A stretch of DNA of 64,000 nucleotides from Propionivibrio hellwigii (GCF_041770905.1 NZ_JBEUWX010000002.1:1736001-1800000), one strand, 5' to 3'; numbered from the stretch's first letter, positions 33,950 through 42,609 are shown. Notes: generated by a model not told the origin, from the sequence alone. Numbers and translations are program-made.

Positions 33950-34558
33950 ATGAACGCTTTACTCAAATTATCCAGGTGTATTGATGCCTGCACGGAATGT
34001 ATTGGCAGAATTGCAGTCTGGTTCGTTCTCGTCATCGTACTATTTAGTTCCCTGAATGCCGTTTTACGCTATCTGTTCAATTACAGTTCGAATGCGTTTC
34101 TCGAAGCGCAGTGGTATTTATTTGGACTGATTTTTCTTTCCTGTTCGGGGTACACGCTACTGCGCAACGAACACGTCCGCATCGACCTGATCCTTCACAA
34201 ACTGCCAAAGCGTGGACAGATTTGGGTCGATATTCTGGGCATCCTGTTTTTCCTGATGCCGATGGCAATCGCCATCATGACGCTCTCCTGGCCGGTATTC
34301 GTTAATGCCTTCCTGAGCGATGAAATGTCCAATAGCCCCGGCGGCCTGATTGTCTGGCCGGCGCGCTTGATGATTCCCGTTGGATTCTTCCTGCTCATCC
34401 TGCAAGCTATCTCAGAACTCATCAAGCGCATCGGTTTCTTGAAAGGCTTGTGTCCTGATCCAACGCAAAGAGACGAGGAAGCCAGCGCCGAAGATGAGCT
34501 GATTAAAACGATTCGCCTGCGCCAGAATGACGAAACTGCGGCAGGAGACGAAAAATGA
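33950..34558 (+). CDS. dctQ: TRAP transporter small permease (DctQ)
   Basis: The 202-residue protein has four helices (about 20-40, 55-70, 88-115 and 135-160). It shows DctQ signs: LNAVLRYLFNYSSNAFLEAQWYLFG and YTLLRNEHVRIDLIL. It has a charged cytoplasmic tail of about 35 residues. The stop overlaps the dctM start (ATGA), so the two membrane subunits are coupled. The extended tail and the partner dctM fit the larger DctQ type found with Tat-exported binding proteins. Confidence 0.92.
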   Translation: MNALLKLSRCIDACTECIGRIAVWFVLVIVLFSSLNAVLRYLFNYSSNAFLEAQWYLFGLIFLSCSGYTLLRNEHVRIDLILHKLPKRGQIWVDILGILFFLMPMAIAIMTLSWPVFVNAFLSDEMSNSPGGLIVWPARLMIPVGFFLLILQAISELIKRIGFLKGLCPDPTQRDEEASAEDELIKTIRLRQNDETAAGDEK

Positions 34559-36186
34559 TGGATTTTGTGATCGCCAATATGGCGCCGATCATCTTCGTTT
34601 CGATGATCGTATTCCTGCTCTTTGGATTTCCTGTCGCTTTCGCACTGGCGGCCAATGGAATCGTTTTCGGCCTGATCGGCATCGAGCTGGGACTGCTGGG
34701 ACCACAGCTTTTTCAAGCGCTGCCCGACCGTATTTACAGCGTAATGACCAATGAAACCATGCTAGCCGTGCCATTTTTTACGTTCATGGGGCTAATCCTC
34801 GAACGTTCCGGAATGGCTGAGGATCTGCTCGATACGATTGGTCAGTTATTTGGTCCGATCCGCGGCGGTCTGGCCTATGCCGTAATTTTTGTCGGCGCCC
34901 TGCTGGCAGCAACGACCGGTGTTGTTGCAGCATCGGTGATCTCGATGGGACTGATCTCGCTGCCGATCATGTTGCACTATGGCTACGACAAGCGTTTGGC
35001 ATCCGGTGTCATTGCCGCCTCGGGAACGCTGGCACAGATTCTTCCACCCTCGTTGGTACTGATTGTCATGGCCGATCAGCTCGGCAAATCAGTTGGCGAC
35101 ATGTATAGGGGCGCATTCATCCCCGGTTTGGTGCTCACCGCATTGTATGTGCTCTATGTCATTCTGATTGCGCTTTTCCGTCCCCAATGGGCGCCGGCAT
35201 TACCTGCGGAAGCACGTACTTTCCGCGAACCCAACGGCACGATGGGAGGTACATCGCTGATTGTTCTGACTGTCACTGCACTGATCGTCGGCACGGTCTT
35301 TGCGAAAACACGCCCGGACAATACGCCGACCGATGAACTGGTGGTCATGTGCATCATGGTGGGCGTCAGTGTCCCTTTCCTCATGGCACTCATCAATCGT
35401 GCACTGAAACTGGGGCTGCTTTCAGTCATAGCCGAGCGGGTCACTTTTGTGTTGATTCCGCCGCTAGCACTGATTTTCCTGGTGCTTGGCACGATCTATC
35501 TTGGCATCGCCACGCCAACCGAAGGGGGTGCCATGGGCGCGACCGGCGCGCTACTAATGGCGCTGCTACGCAAGCGCCTCGATTTAAAGCTGCTCAAACA
35601 AGCCATGCAAAGTACGGCAAAGTTGACCACTTTTGCAATCTTTATCCTGATCGGCTCGCGCGTTTTCTCGCTGACTTTTTACGGCGTCGACGGCCATGTC
35701 TGGGTCGAGCATCTACTGGTCGATTTACCCGGCGGTAAGTACGGATTTTTAATCACGGTCAATATTCTGGTTTTTTTACTGGCATTCTTCCTCGATTATT
35801 TCGAGCTTTCATTCATTATCGTGCCATTGCTCGGGCCAGTTGCCGAAAAACTAGGAATCGATCTGATCTGGTTTGGTGTTCTGTTGGCTATTAACATGCA
35901 GACTTCATTCCTGCACCCGCCGTTTGGCTTTGCGCTCTTCTTTCTGCGCTCGGTTGCGCCGCCGTCAGTGAAATCCAGCGATATTTACTGGGGAGCCATT
36001 CCATTTGTCTGCATCCAGGTGCTGATGGTGTTGCTCGTCATTGCCATACCGCAGCTGGTAACGCTTGGCCTGGATCACAATCAGGCACAGGTTGATCTTG
36101 ATTCCGTACAAATGGAAATACCTGATACGCACTACGATGATCCAGAGACCGCCGAGCCGCCCACGCTTAGCTTACCGGCTGAATAA
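34555..36186 (+). CDS. dctM: TRAP transporter large permease (DctM)
   Basis: The 543-residue protein has about twelve helices and conserved DctM blocks: FLLFGFPVAFALAANGIVFG, VPFFTFMGLILERSGMAEDL, GALLAATTGVVAASVISMGL, SGTLAQILPPSLVLIVMADQ, and IATPTEGGAMGATGALLMAL. It is the channel subunit using a sodium or proton gradient. It is longer than common DctM (about 430) by a central insert around 225-290 and an acidic tail, as in the larger subfamily. The gene overlaps dctQ by 4 bp and ends at a shared terminator. Confidence 0.95.
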   Translation: MMDFVIANMAPIIFVSMIVFLLFGFPVAFALAANGIVFGLIGIELGLLGPQLFQALPDRIYSVMTNETMLAVPFFTFMGLILERSGMAEDLLDTIGQLFGPIRGGLAYAVIFVGALLAATTGVVAASVISMGLISLPIMLHYGYDKRLASGVIAASGTLAQILPPSLVLIVMADQLGKSVGDMYRGAFIPGLVLTALYVLYVILIALFRPQWAPALPAEARTFREPNGTMGGTSLIVLTVTALIVGTVFAKTRPDNTPTDELVVMCIMVGVSVPFLMALINRALKLGLLSVIAERVTFVLIPPLALIFLVLGTIYLGIATPTEGGAMGATGALLMALLRKRLDLKLLKQAMQSTAKLTTFAIFILIGSRVFSLTFYGVDGHVWVEHLLVDLPGGKYGFLITVNILVFLLAFFLDYFELSFIIVPLLGPVAEKLGIDLIWFGVLLAINMQTSFLHPPFGFALFFLRSVAPPSVKSSDIYWGAIPFVCIQVLMVLLVIAIPQLVTLGLDHNQAQVDLDSVQMEIPDTHYDDPETAEPPTLSLPAE

Positions 36187-36236
36187 ACAGAGGCTCCTGG
36201 ACGCTGCTATCTGCACAATATTCAGTAGATGAAATA

Positions 36237-36261
36237 AAAACGGGGGTATCACCCCCGTTTT
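36237..36261. terminator. Bidirectional terminator between dctM and dctP
   Basis: aaaacgggggt (36237-36247), loop atc, acccccgtttt (36251-36261). A-run and T-run flank the stem, so it can end transcripts from both sides. It lies between the convergent dctM and dctP genes. Confidence 0.88.
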
Positions 36262-36285
36262 ACATACCTTCTATTTCAGATTTAG

Positions 36286-37368
36286 CTAGTGCTTGCGGCT
36301 GAGCATAAAGCGAGTGTATTCATTCTCGGCAACGCGATACCAAAAATTCTGATCATCCATGAATTTCTTGTAATCCTCGTAAATCTTCTTGAATCCCGGA
36401 TTAGATGCCGAAGTCTCCGCGTAATACTCCATCGCAGCTTTATAGCTGGCTTCCATAACATCTTTTGGAAAGGGCAGAACCTTTGTCCCCGAGGCAAGCA
36501 GCTGCTTGATTGCCGCCGGATTCTTCGCATCATAGCGCGCTCCCATTTCGGTATCCGCATCAGCACACGCCGCCAAGAGAACCGCTTGGTATTCTTTCGG
36601 CAATTCAGCCCATTTCTTGAGGTTAACGTAAGTAGAAACCTGCGGGCCGCCTTCCCACCATGCCGGGTAATAGTAATACTTGGCAACCTTGTTGAAGCCT
36701 AGTTTCAGGTCATCGTAAGGCCCCACCCATTCCACAGCATCAATCGTGCCTTTTTCAAGTGCCGGATAGACATCGCTACCGCCGATCTGCTGCGGTACAA
36801 CCCCCAGTTTGGATAGAATCGCCCCCGCCAGACCGGCCACGCGCATTTTCAACCCTTTAAAATCAGCGGCACTCTTGATTTCCTTGCGATACCATCCGCC
36901 CATTTGCGCACCGGTATTGCCGGTCGGAATAGAGAGAATATTGGATTTGGCAAAAAATTCACCCATCAACTTGGCGCCATTACCCTGACGGTACCAGGCG
37001 GAAATCTGACGAGCCGTCATGCCGAACGGGATCGCCGTATCGATGCAATACGTCGGATCTTTGCCGAAATAATAGTAAGAGCAGGTGAAGCCGATTTCGA
37101 CCGTATTATCCCTAACGGCATCATGTACGCCGGCTGGCGGGACAAGTTCGCCGGCAGCAAACAGCTGGATCTGGAACTTCCCGCCCGTCATGTCTGAAAT
37201 ACGTTTTACAAGGAACTCACCCGTGCCGTGCAGCGTATCCAGACTCTTGGGAAAGCTCGAAGCCATACGCCACTTGATTGTCGGTAAATTCTGCGCCAGC
37301 GCAGGCGTCGCCACGGTGCTGGCAGCAAGGCCCAGCCCAGCGGTTTTCAGAAAAGAACGTCTTTCCAT
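36286..37368 (-). CDS. dctP: TRAP transporter substrate-binding protein with Tat signal
   Basis: The 360-residue protein starts at the ATG at 37368 with a GGAG site. The N-terminus MERRSFLKTAGLGLAASTVA is a twin-arginine (RRSFLK) signal, cleaved near ATPALA. The mature part matches the DctP7-like group: IKWRMASSFPKSLDTLHGTG, SYYYFGKDPTYCIDTAIPFG, GGWYRKEIKSAADFKGLKMR, and KGTIDAVEWVGPYDDLKLGF. Members bind keto acids or other carboxylates. It faces dctQM and shares their terminator, so the system is split into two transcripts. An IS1380 copy lies 164 bp upstream of the start. Confidence 0.93.
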   Translation of the reverse strand: MERRSFLKTAGLGLAASTVATPALAQNLPTIKWRMASSFPKSLDTLHGTGEFLVKRISDMTGGKFQIQLFAAGELVPPAGVHDAVRDNTVEIGFTCSYYYFGKDPTYCIDTAIPFGMTARQISAWYRQGNGAKLMGEFFAKSNILSIPTGNTGAQMGGWYRKEIKSAADFKGLKMRVAGLAGAILSKLGVVPQQIGGSDVYPALEKGTIDAVEWVGPYDDLKLGFNKVAKYYYYPAWWEGGPQVSTYVNLKKWAELPKEYQAVLLAACADADTEMGARYDAKNPAAIKQLLASGTKVLPFPKDVMEASYKAAMEYYAETSASNPGFKKIYEDYKKFMDDQNFWYRVAENEYTRFMLSRKH

Positions 37369-37532
37369 AATTTTCTCCAGATATTGAGAACAACGGTCGT
37401 GCCAATAAAAAATCCATACGGCGCCAACACCGTAAGGATTATAGCCAAACGCAAAAAAGGTCACTGCATTTTATTTATGGCATCAAGCCATATTCTGCCT
37501 ACTTACGTTACAAATTTTTTGAACTGCACTAG

Positions 37533-39238
37533 CCCACATTTCTCACACCCTCACGGTTCGGCCCCCGTTGGCGCGGCTTTTTCCTTCACGCGTTGCCGTG
37601 ACCGCGAGGATTCAGGCCCGCGAGCGGCCAATGGAGTGCAGGCGGGTGAGGTTCTGCGGGCGGTCAGGTGCGTTGAGGGGGCAAGCGGCGCTGTTTGGGC
37701 ATGAGACCGCCTCGCGCGAACGGGAGCGCGATCGGATCAGCAGGGCCACGGTGGCGTGGCGGATCAGCCGGGGGCGAGTCTGGCCTGGGCCAGGCGCCAG
37801 GTGGTCTGGAACGGATGACTGCTGGCCATGCTGACATGGATGCGGCGCACGCTGATCTTGACCCGTGCGCCGATCTTGAGCAGTTTCAGGCGCAGGCTCT
37901 CGCAGGTGGCCTCGGCCAGTTCGGTGCCAGCCAGCCCGATGCGGCGCAGCGCTTCGAGCATGACGTAGGCGAAGGAGGCGAACCACAGCCGCAGCTGATT
38001 GGCCCGCATCGTCGCCGTTGAGGTGCGATCGGCGAACAGGTGTAGCTGGCACTCCTTGATGCGGTTCTCCATTTCGCCTCGGGCGCAGTACAGCGCCTCG
38101 TACAGTTCGCGTGCCGGCCAGCGCTGAGCGTCCAGGCTGGTGACGATGAAGCGCGGATTGGCCTTGCCCGGCAGCTGCTCGGCCTTGCCGACGACCCGCC
38201 GGGCGCACGACCAGCTGTCAAGGGTGCGGTAGGTGAAGTCGCGAAACCGCCGTGCGGGCTTGCCGGTCTGGGTGCATTCGGCCTGCGCCTGGCTCATCTC
38301 GGTTTCGATCTGGGCCTTGAGCCGGTCGTTCTTGGCCAGCCCGAAGACGAAGTCGATGTGCGTCTGCTCGCACCAACTCATCAAGGCATCGCGCGCAAAG
38401 CCCGAGTCGGCACGCAGCACGATGCGCACCTCCGGCCAGTGGCGGCGGATCTGGGTGACGATGCGTTCGAGTTCATCGATGCTGCCCGCCGAGGCATCCG
38501 TGTTGGCCCGGCGCAGCTTGGCGGCGAGCAGATGTCGGCCGCAGAAGATGTACAGCGGCAGGTAGCAGTAGCCGCCGTAGTAACCATGGAAGAAACGCCC
38601 TTCCTGCTGGCCGTGCAGCGGGTCGTCGGTGGCGTCCAGATCGAGGATGATCTCGTCAGGTGCCTGCTCGTGCGCCTCAATGAAGCACGCGACGAACAGC
38701 GACTCGAAGGCCGCCGGATCGTGAGCGATCTTGTGATAGCGCGAACCGTCCTTGGTGTCGGGGGCATGTTCGAGCCGGTTCAAGGTCGACTTGCCCGCCA
38801 GCAGCTCGCAGCCCTTGCGCCGAGCGCTGAGCTTACCGGCCAGCGTGGCCAGTACCGGGTCACGGCGCAATTGATCGTGATCGTTCAGGTCCTCGTAGCC
38901 CAGCGCGATCCCCACGATCCGTTGCATCACCAACGTGTGCACCGTGTGTTCGATCAGCTCCGGATCGCGCCCATCCTCGAAGCAGGCCGCCACCCGTTCG
39001 GTCAGCCGCAAGGTGCGATCGACCTCGCGCAGCAACAGCGCGCCCGCATCCGAACTGATCTGCCCTCCGTCGAAATCCACCGCCACCTGGCGGCCATCAA
39101 TACGCTTCGCGCATGGGCTGACTACGGTACACTGTGTCGGCATCGCGGCTTCCTCAGAGATATGGTTAAGTCGTTCTCGCAAAAAAACTTTCTTATATCT
39201 CCGGCCGCGATGCACCTTCTATCTGTGAGAAATGCGGG
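37533..39238 (-). mobile_element. IS1380-family insertion sequence, copy 2 (1706 bp)
   Basis: It has the same ends and length as the element at 21565-23270, at an offset of 15968. Comparing by eye I noted one difference, ctctcac versus ccctcac near the left end. CTAG (37529-37532) flanks the left end, but the right flank is TTAA (39239-39242), so no target duplication is visible. Both copies point the same way. Confidence 0.92.
37764..39143 (-). CDS. IS1380-family transposase, second copy
   Basis: The 459-residue translation is identical to that of 21796-23175, with the same start context (ATG at 39143). It is intact, so both copies may be active. Its reading direction is away from the exported-protein cluster at 39434-42609. 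Confidence 0.95.
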   Translation of the reverse strand: MPTQCTVVSPCAKRIDGRQVAVDFDGGQISSDAGALLLREVDRTLRLTERVAACFEDGRDPELIEHTVHTLVMQRIVGIALGYEDLNDHDQLRRDPVLATLAGKLSARRKGCELLAGKSTLNRLEHAPDTKDGSRYHKIAHDPAAFESLFVACFIEAHEQAPDEIILDLDATDDPLHGQQEGRFFHGYYGGYCYLPLYIFCGRHLLAAKLRRANTDASAGSIDELERIVTQIRRHWPEVRIVLRADSGFARDALMSWCEQTHIDFVFGLAKNDRLKAQIETEMSQAQAECTQTGKPARRFRDFTYRTLDSWSCARRVVGKAEQLPGKANPRFIVTSLDAQRWPARELYEALYCARGEMENRIKECQLHLFADRTSTATMRANQLRLWFASFAYVMLEALRRIGLAGTELAEATCESLRLKLLKIGARVKISVRRIHVSMASSHPFQTTWRLAQARLAPG

Positions 39239-39283
39239 TTAAGCGAGCAATCATGCGCGATATCTTCTGAACTTTTATCGCGC

Positions 39284-39322
39284 AAAAAAAATGCCCCGTA
39301 TCTTTTTTGGAGATACGGGGCA
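39284..39322 (-). terminator. Rho-independent terminator of the exported-protein cluster
   Basis: tgccccgtatct (39292-39303) and agatacggggca (39311-39322) form a 12-bp stem; on the minus strand it is followed by eight T (complement of 39284-39291). It ends the leftward five-gene cluster and lies just outside the IS1380 end. Confidence 0.92.
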
Positions 39323-39433
39323 AGGCATCGCCCCTAGCGGAAACCATAGAACATTATGAGACTACCCGCCCCACATTCAGTTTATGTATTTCCCATGGCG
39401 CTTCATCACGCTACCACTTTGTATTTCGCTCAG

Positions 39434-39841
39434 TCAGCGACCACCAGTACCGTGGATTCCGGAACCTGAGCCGCGTGCATTTTGTACCGATTTCTTTTCG
39501 GCGCCCGTACTTTTCTGTTTTCTTGATTTGCCTGCTGCTTCCTTAGTGGATGCTTTGGCTGCAGAAGAATAGCGGGAACCCGTTTGTGACGTTTCTTCCG
39601 TCGCCGCATCTTCCAATTCAGGGTTAAATTTTTTCATCCATGCTTCTTCGCTGTTTTCTTCGGGCGTGCGCAGATTTTCCAGAGCACTCGCTCGCGCGCG
39701 CCGCTCCGTTTCCGCCTGTTCATCAGAATCAATCACCGTCGGCGCCCAAGGAACAAGCACTTCATCGGCAGCCATCAATGGAGAAGCCTGCAACAGTGTT
39801 CCCAAAAAAACGCTCAACGCCATCCAGTATTGTTTACGCAT
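39434..39841 (-). CDS. Exported low-complexity protein of the CsgG/HfaB-like cluster
   Basis: The ATG at 39841 (GAGAGG about 10 bp before it) gives 135 residues. Residues 1-23 are a signal peptide (MRKQYWMALSVFLGTLLQAS ... MAADE). The mature part begins with EVLVPWAPTVIDSDEQAETE, is acidic and helical in the middle, and ends in a Lys/Ser/Gly-rich basic tail (SRKQKSTGAEKKSVQ and GSGSGIHGTGG). I do not recognise a family. It starts 15 bp after the HfaB-like gene and is the last gene of the cluster, so it may be a cargo or accessory factor of that export system. Confidence 0.7.
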   Translation of the reverse strand: MRKQYWMALSVFLGTLLQASPLMAADEVLVPWAPTVIDSDEQAETERRARASALENLRTPEENSEEAWMKKFNPELEDAATEETSQTGSRYSSAAKASTKEAAGKSRKQKSTGAEKKSVQNARGSGSGIHGTGGR

Positions 39842-39856
39842 GATAAGCATCACCTC

Positions 39857-40816
39857 TCACTGAGCTGGTTCGTTCAGACCCTGAGGGGTCGCTACGCTCG
39901 CTGTTTCCTGGGCATTTACAGCAGCATCGTTCTTCTTTTCCGGGCATACGACATCGCTTGGCAGAACTGAGAGCAGTTCGGCAACACCTCGCTCGACCAT
40001 TTCCTGAATAACATAGTGTTTGGGGTCATCCACAGTCACGGCAACATCCAGGCCATACTGCTTGGCGCTGATCAGGCGAAAATAGTTGCCTTTGGTTTTG
40101 ATTTTATACACCTTGTTAGAAAGCAGTACGCTACCGCGCTTGCCTAGGGCACTATTGCTCAGAATTTCACCGTCGTTGGAATTGATCAAACGCAGATGTA
40201 GACCAACCGAGATTGTTTCGACCGAACGCTTTCCGGAAAAAGCGTCGATATCCAGCCCGATTTCCGGTGTAATGGTTTCTGTACCCTCATCATATTGAAC
40301 GAGTGCACCAGAAATGCTCACCTGGCTTGGGAACAAGATGCCGTAAGGTAAAGGAGCAATCTTGTTGGAAATGGGCACAATATTGTCCTTCAGCCCTTTG
40401 CCCAAAAAGACGTACCTGTCGCTGAGCAGATTGACGCGAGACTCGGTAATTTCACCAAACGGTGTATCCACGATATGAAGCCCTTTAACGTAGGATAGGG
40501 CGTTCAGCACCATTTCTGAAATAGCTGTCGAACCACTCGGAAAAACCTTGGCTGTTTTATCGTAGATAGGCGCAACACTGATCCGCAATGCCAGATCATT
40601 GAGTAATTTTCCTTTACCAATACAGCGCAGGTGATCCGTAAAATAGGTTTCGTTGTCAGCCAACGTTTTTGATCTAAGTTCTGCAATACCGCGGATTTTT
40701 TCCTTGTTGGAATCGCTGTAATCGTCAGCGCGCGGCGTTTTTAAATCAACCGTTGCACACCCGCCAAGAAATAATGTGGCAAGAAGCGGCAAGAAGCGTA
40801 GATGTCTATTTTTCAT
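39857..40816 (-). CDS. hfaB: CsgG/HfaB-family outer-membrane lipoprotein
   Basis: The 319-residue protein has a lipoprotein signal with lipobox L17-G-G-C20. The mature part follows the CsgG/HfaB pattern: LRISVAPIYDKTAKVFPSG, ISEMVLNALSYVKGLHIVDT, VSISGALVQYDEGTETI, then a transmembrane-hairpin-like region, and SVETISVGLHLRLINSNDGE followed by ILSNSALGK. CsgG forms a nonameric secretion pore for curli subunits; HfaB is its relative in Caulobacter holdfast anchoring. The tail after 285 is Ala/Gln-rich. It sits among four small exported proteins, which are likely its cargo or partners. The family call rests on pattern memory; specificity is unknown. Confidence 0.75.
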   Translation of the reverse strand: MKNRHLRFLPLLATLFLGGCATVDLKTPRADDYSDSNKEKIRGIAELRSKTLADNETYFTDHLRCIGKGKLLNDLALRISVAPIYDKTAKVFPSGSTAISEMVLNALSYVKGLHIVDTPFGEITESRVNLLSDRYVFLGKGLKDNIVPISNKIAPLPYGILFPSQVSISGALVQYDEGTETITPEIGLDIDAFSGKRSVETISVGLHLRLINSNDGEILSNSALGKRGSVLLSNKVYKIKTKGNYFRLISAKQYGLDVAVTVDDPKHYVIQEMVERGVAELLSVLPSDVVCPEKKNDAAVNAQETASVATPQGLNEPAQ

Positions 40817-40875
40817 AAAAAATAATAGGTTGTTGTTATTGAAAAATTTCCCTGAAAATCAACATGCCGAGCAGG

Positions 40876-41640
40876 TCAATTGGCTCGCGGTATCCTCCGA
40901 TAGTCAGGATGGCCGTTCAGCGTTGTCGAAGTGGATGTAATGCTTGATGACATCGATGCTGCCGGCGCGGCCCGCTGCGTGCCATAGCGCGCACTATTGG
41001 TGGCGGCGACCTTGCGGTAATCTGGGCGCGCGCCTTGTACCGCCGAAATGTTTGTCCGCCCCAGCGCGGTTGCCGAAACGGCCTGCACACCATCATAACG
41101 ACCGCCCTTATTGCATACCAGGCCAGCACAGTTATCATCTCCATCGCTGATACTGCTTATATTGGAATTGCGCGCCACAACCCGAACATTTTTCATCACT
41201 ACTTTTGACTTCGACTGGCTATTTTCGACCGACACGATGCCGGCCGAGCCCTTGTGCGTGTCGTTCAGATCCGAAACTGTCTGGTTGTTGCTGATGATCT
41301 TGACGTTGCGCAGGATGACCTTTTTCCGGGTATCCGCATCGACTTTGACGACCGGTTGATCATTTCCGCTGGAAACAAAAGTCGCGCCATCAATGATGAC
41401 GCTATTTGCCGTTTCGGTCACTTTGCCGGAAACCATTCCATTCTGGTTTGAAACCTGCTGCCGATTGGCCGGTGACGCATCGCCCGTGATATCGCTGGCC
41501 ATTGCTCGCGAAGGCGCCATAAGCGCACATAAAAACGCCAGAAGGAATCCTAAGGAAAACGATAGAAAGAAAGCTTCCATGCGCGTCCGCTGCCCTTCTT
41601 GCAGGGCATAATTTTTTTGATTCAATCCTCGACGATTCAT
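40876..41640 (-). CDS. Exported protein with beta-helix-like repeats
   Basis: The ATG at 41640 (GAGGAGG, 5 bp spacing) gives 254 residues. A long N-terminal hydrophobic segment (about 23-48, ending SRAMAS) is a signal peptide. The mature part has alternating strands with repeated forms: SVIIDGATFVSSGNDQPVV, VILRNVKIISNNQTVSD and VVMKNVRVVARNSNISSISD. It then has CAGLVCNKGG with two Cys, and a Ser/Thr/Ala-rich tail with a duplicated HPDYRRI / ARPDYRKV motif. It looks like a short surface adhesin or anchor. No family was recognised. It lies 59 bp before the HfaB-like gene. Confidence 0.7.
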   Translation of the reverse strand: MNRRGLNQKNYALQEGQRTRMEAFFLSFSLGFLLAFLCALMAPSRAMASDITGDASPANRQQVSNQNGMVSGKVTETANSVIIDGATFVSSGNDQPVVKVDADTRKKVILRNVKIISNNQTVSDLNDTHKGSAGIVSVENSQSKSKVVMKNVRVVARNSNISSISDGDDNCAGLVCNKGGRYDGVQAVSATALGRTNISAVQGARPDYRKVAATNSARYGTQRAAPAASMSSSITSTSTTLNGHPDYRRIPRAN

Positions 41641-41751
41641 TGCGCCTCCTCTCAATGTTTTCATTCCGCATTCTGTGCAATTGACAGTGAAGTCCCGCAA
41701 TTCATTTACCACTAACTTATACCCTGATCGTACACTAAAACATCCAGCGAT

Positions 41752-42126
41752 TTACTGTCCGGTCGTAATCACCACCTGACCGGCATTTACCGTCGCGCCG
41801 CGACCGGAAGCATGCGACTCGATCCGGGTTGTGCCACCTTGCTTGCCACCGCTCCGCTCAAGCACAACGGCAACAGACTCCCCTCGGCGCTGAATGCGGT
41901 AAACGTCTCCGGTTGTCGGTGACGTATAACGCTCTACGCCCGGCTCAACCTCAACGCCGTCTATGAACACCTGACTGCCGACCACCGAAACGCCTTGTTT
42001 AGCAACATTTGCAATATTCCCGGCCGCATATACAGCTGCTCCGCCAAGCGTCAGGATGAACGCCAGCACTCCTATTAAAAGCCCGCGGTATGCACTGCCG
42101 TGACGCATTTCAGATTTGCGGAACAT
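41752..42126 (-). CDS. Small exported protein of the HfaB-like cluster
   Basis: The ATG at 42126, 9 bp after GGAG, gives 124 residues; starts at 42141 and 42108 are possible. A hydrophobic segment (about 16-35) ends VYAAGN and may be cleaved. The mature part has VSVVGSQVFIDGVEVEPGVE, resembling the first strands of a beta-helix, then RYTSPTTGDVYRIQRRGESV and a Gly/Ser-rich end GATVNAGQVVITTGQ. The FIDGVEV and VIIDGATF patterns suggest shared ancestry with the 254-residue neighbour. Function is unknown. Confidence 0.65.
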   Translation of the reverse strand: MFRKSEMRHGSAYRGLLIGVLAFILTLGGAAVYAAGNIANVAKQGVSVVGSQVFIDGVEVEPGVERYTSPTTGDVYRIQRRGESVAVVLERSGGKQGGTTRIESHASGRGATVNAGQVVITTGQ

Positions 42127-42258
42127 AAAATATGTCTCCATCGAAAAATCGTTACAAGCGCCTCTTGCCTGTACTGGCAGCTAACCAAACAGACAACAGG
42201 CGCTTAGGGTCACGCTGCCAGCCGGATCACTCCAGCCAGCACCGCTGCGGTCTTCAGC

Positions 42259-42609
42259 TTATTGTGCGCGAACGACCGCCAGACCCGCATTGGACGTTCC
42301 GCCATCTCTGGCTGTCGCACTAATATTAGCTTTTGCCGTATTGACGCCAACCGCTGCATTCAGACTCTTGCCGCCACTAGCTTTGGCATCAACGACAGCC
42401 AAGCCCGCATTGGCAACAGAATCTTTACCCGACGCATTCGCTTTGATCTCAGCATCACCACTACCCGCGTTGACGCCCACAGCCACATTCCCCTGAACCG
42501 AGGTCAGACTAGCCGCCGCGTTTGCCGCGTCACCCAAATCACCGGCGTAAGCACCCATTGCAAACGAAGAAAAAATACCGACCAGCGCGAGTTTTTTAAG
42601 AAGTTCCAT
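42259..42609 (-). CDS. Small Ala/Gly/Asn-rich secreted repeat protein, possible fibre subunit
   Basis: The ATG at 42609, after AAGGAGAATC, gives 116 residues. A signal peptide spans 1-22 (ending GAYAG). The mature 94 residues contain two copies of a ~36-residue unit: VAVGVN, a variable turn, I-A-A, G--S, then NAGLAVVDAKA and again AAVGVN ... SNAGLAVVRAQ. The composition is Ala, Gly, Asn, Val and Ser with almost no aromatic or Cys residues. This style, first in a cluster with a CsgG/HfaB-like pore, suggests a curlin-like or beta-solenoid subunit. It does not match the curlin SxxxxxGxxNxxxxxQ repeat that I know. Confidence 0.7.
   Translation of the reverse strand: MELLKKLALVGIFSSFAMGAYAGDLGDAANAAASLTSVQGNVAVGVNAGSGDAEIKANASGKDSVANAGLAVVDAKASGGKSLNAAVGVNTAKANISATARDGGTSNAGLAVVRAQ

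Noticed and set aside
21565..39238. Composite transposon bounded by the two IS1380 copies
   Set aside because: The 14-kb interior holds core genes in conserved order (gpsA-secB, envC-ctpA, glyA-nrdR-ribD), and there is no shared outer target duplication.
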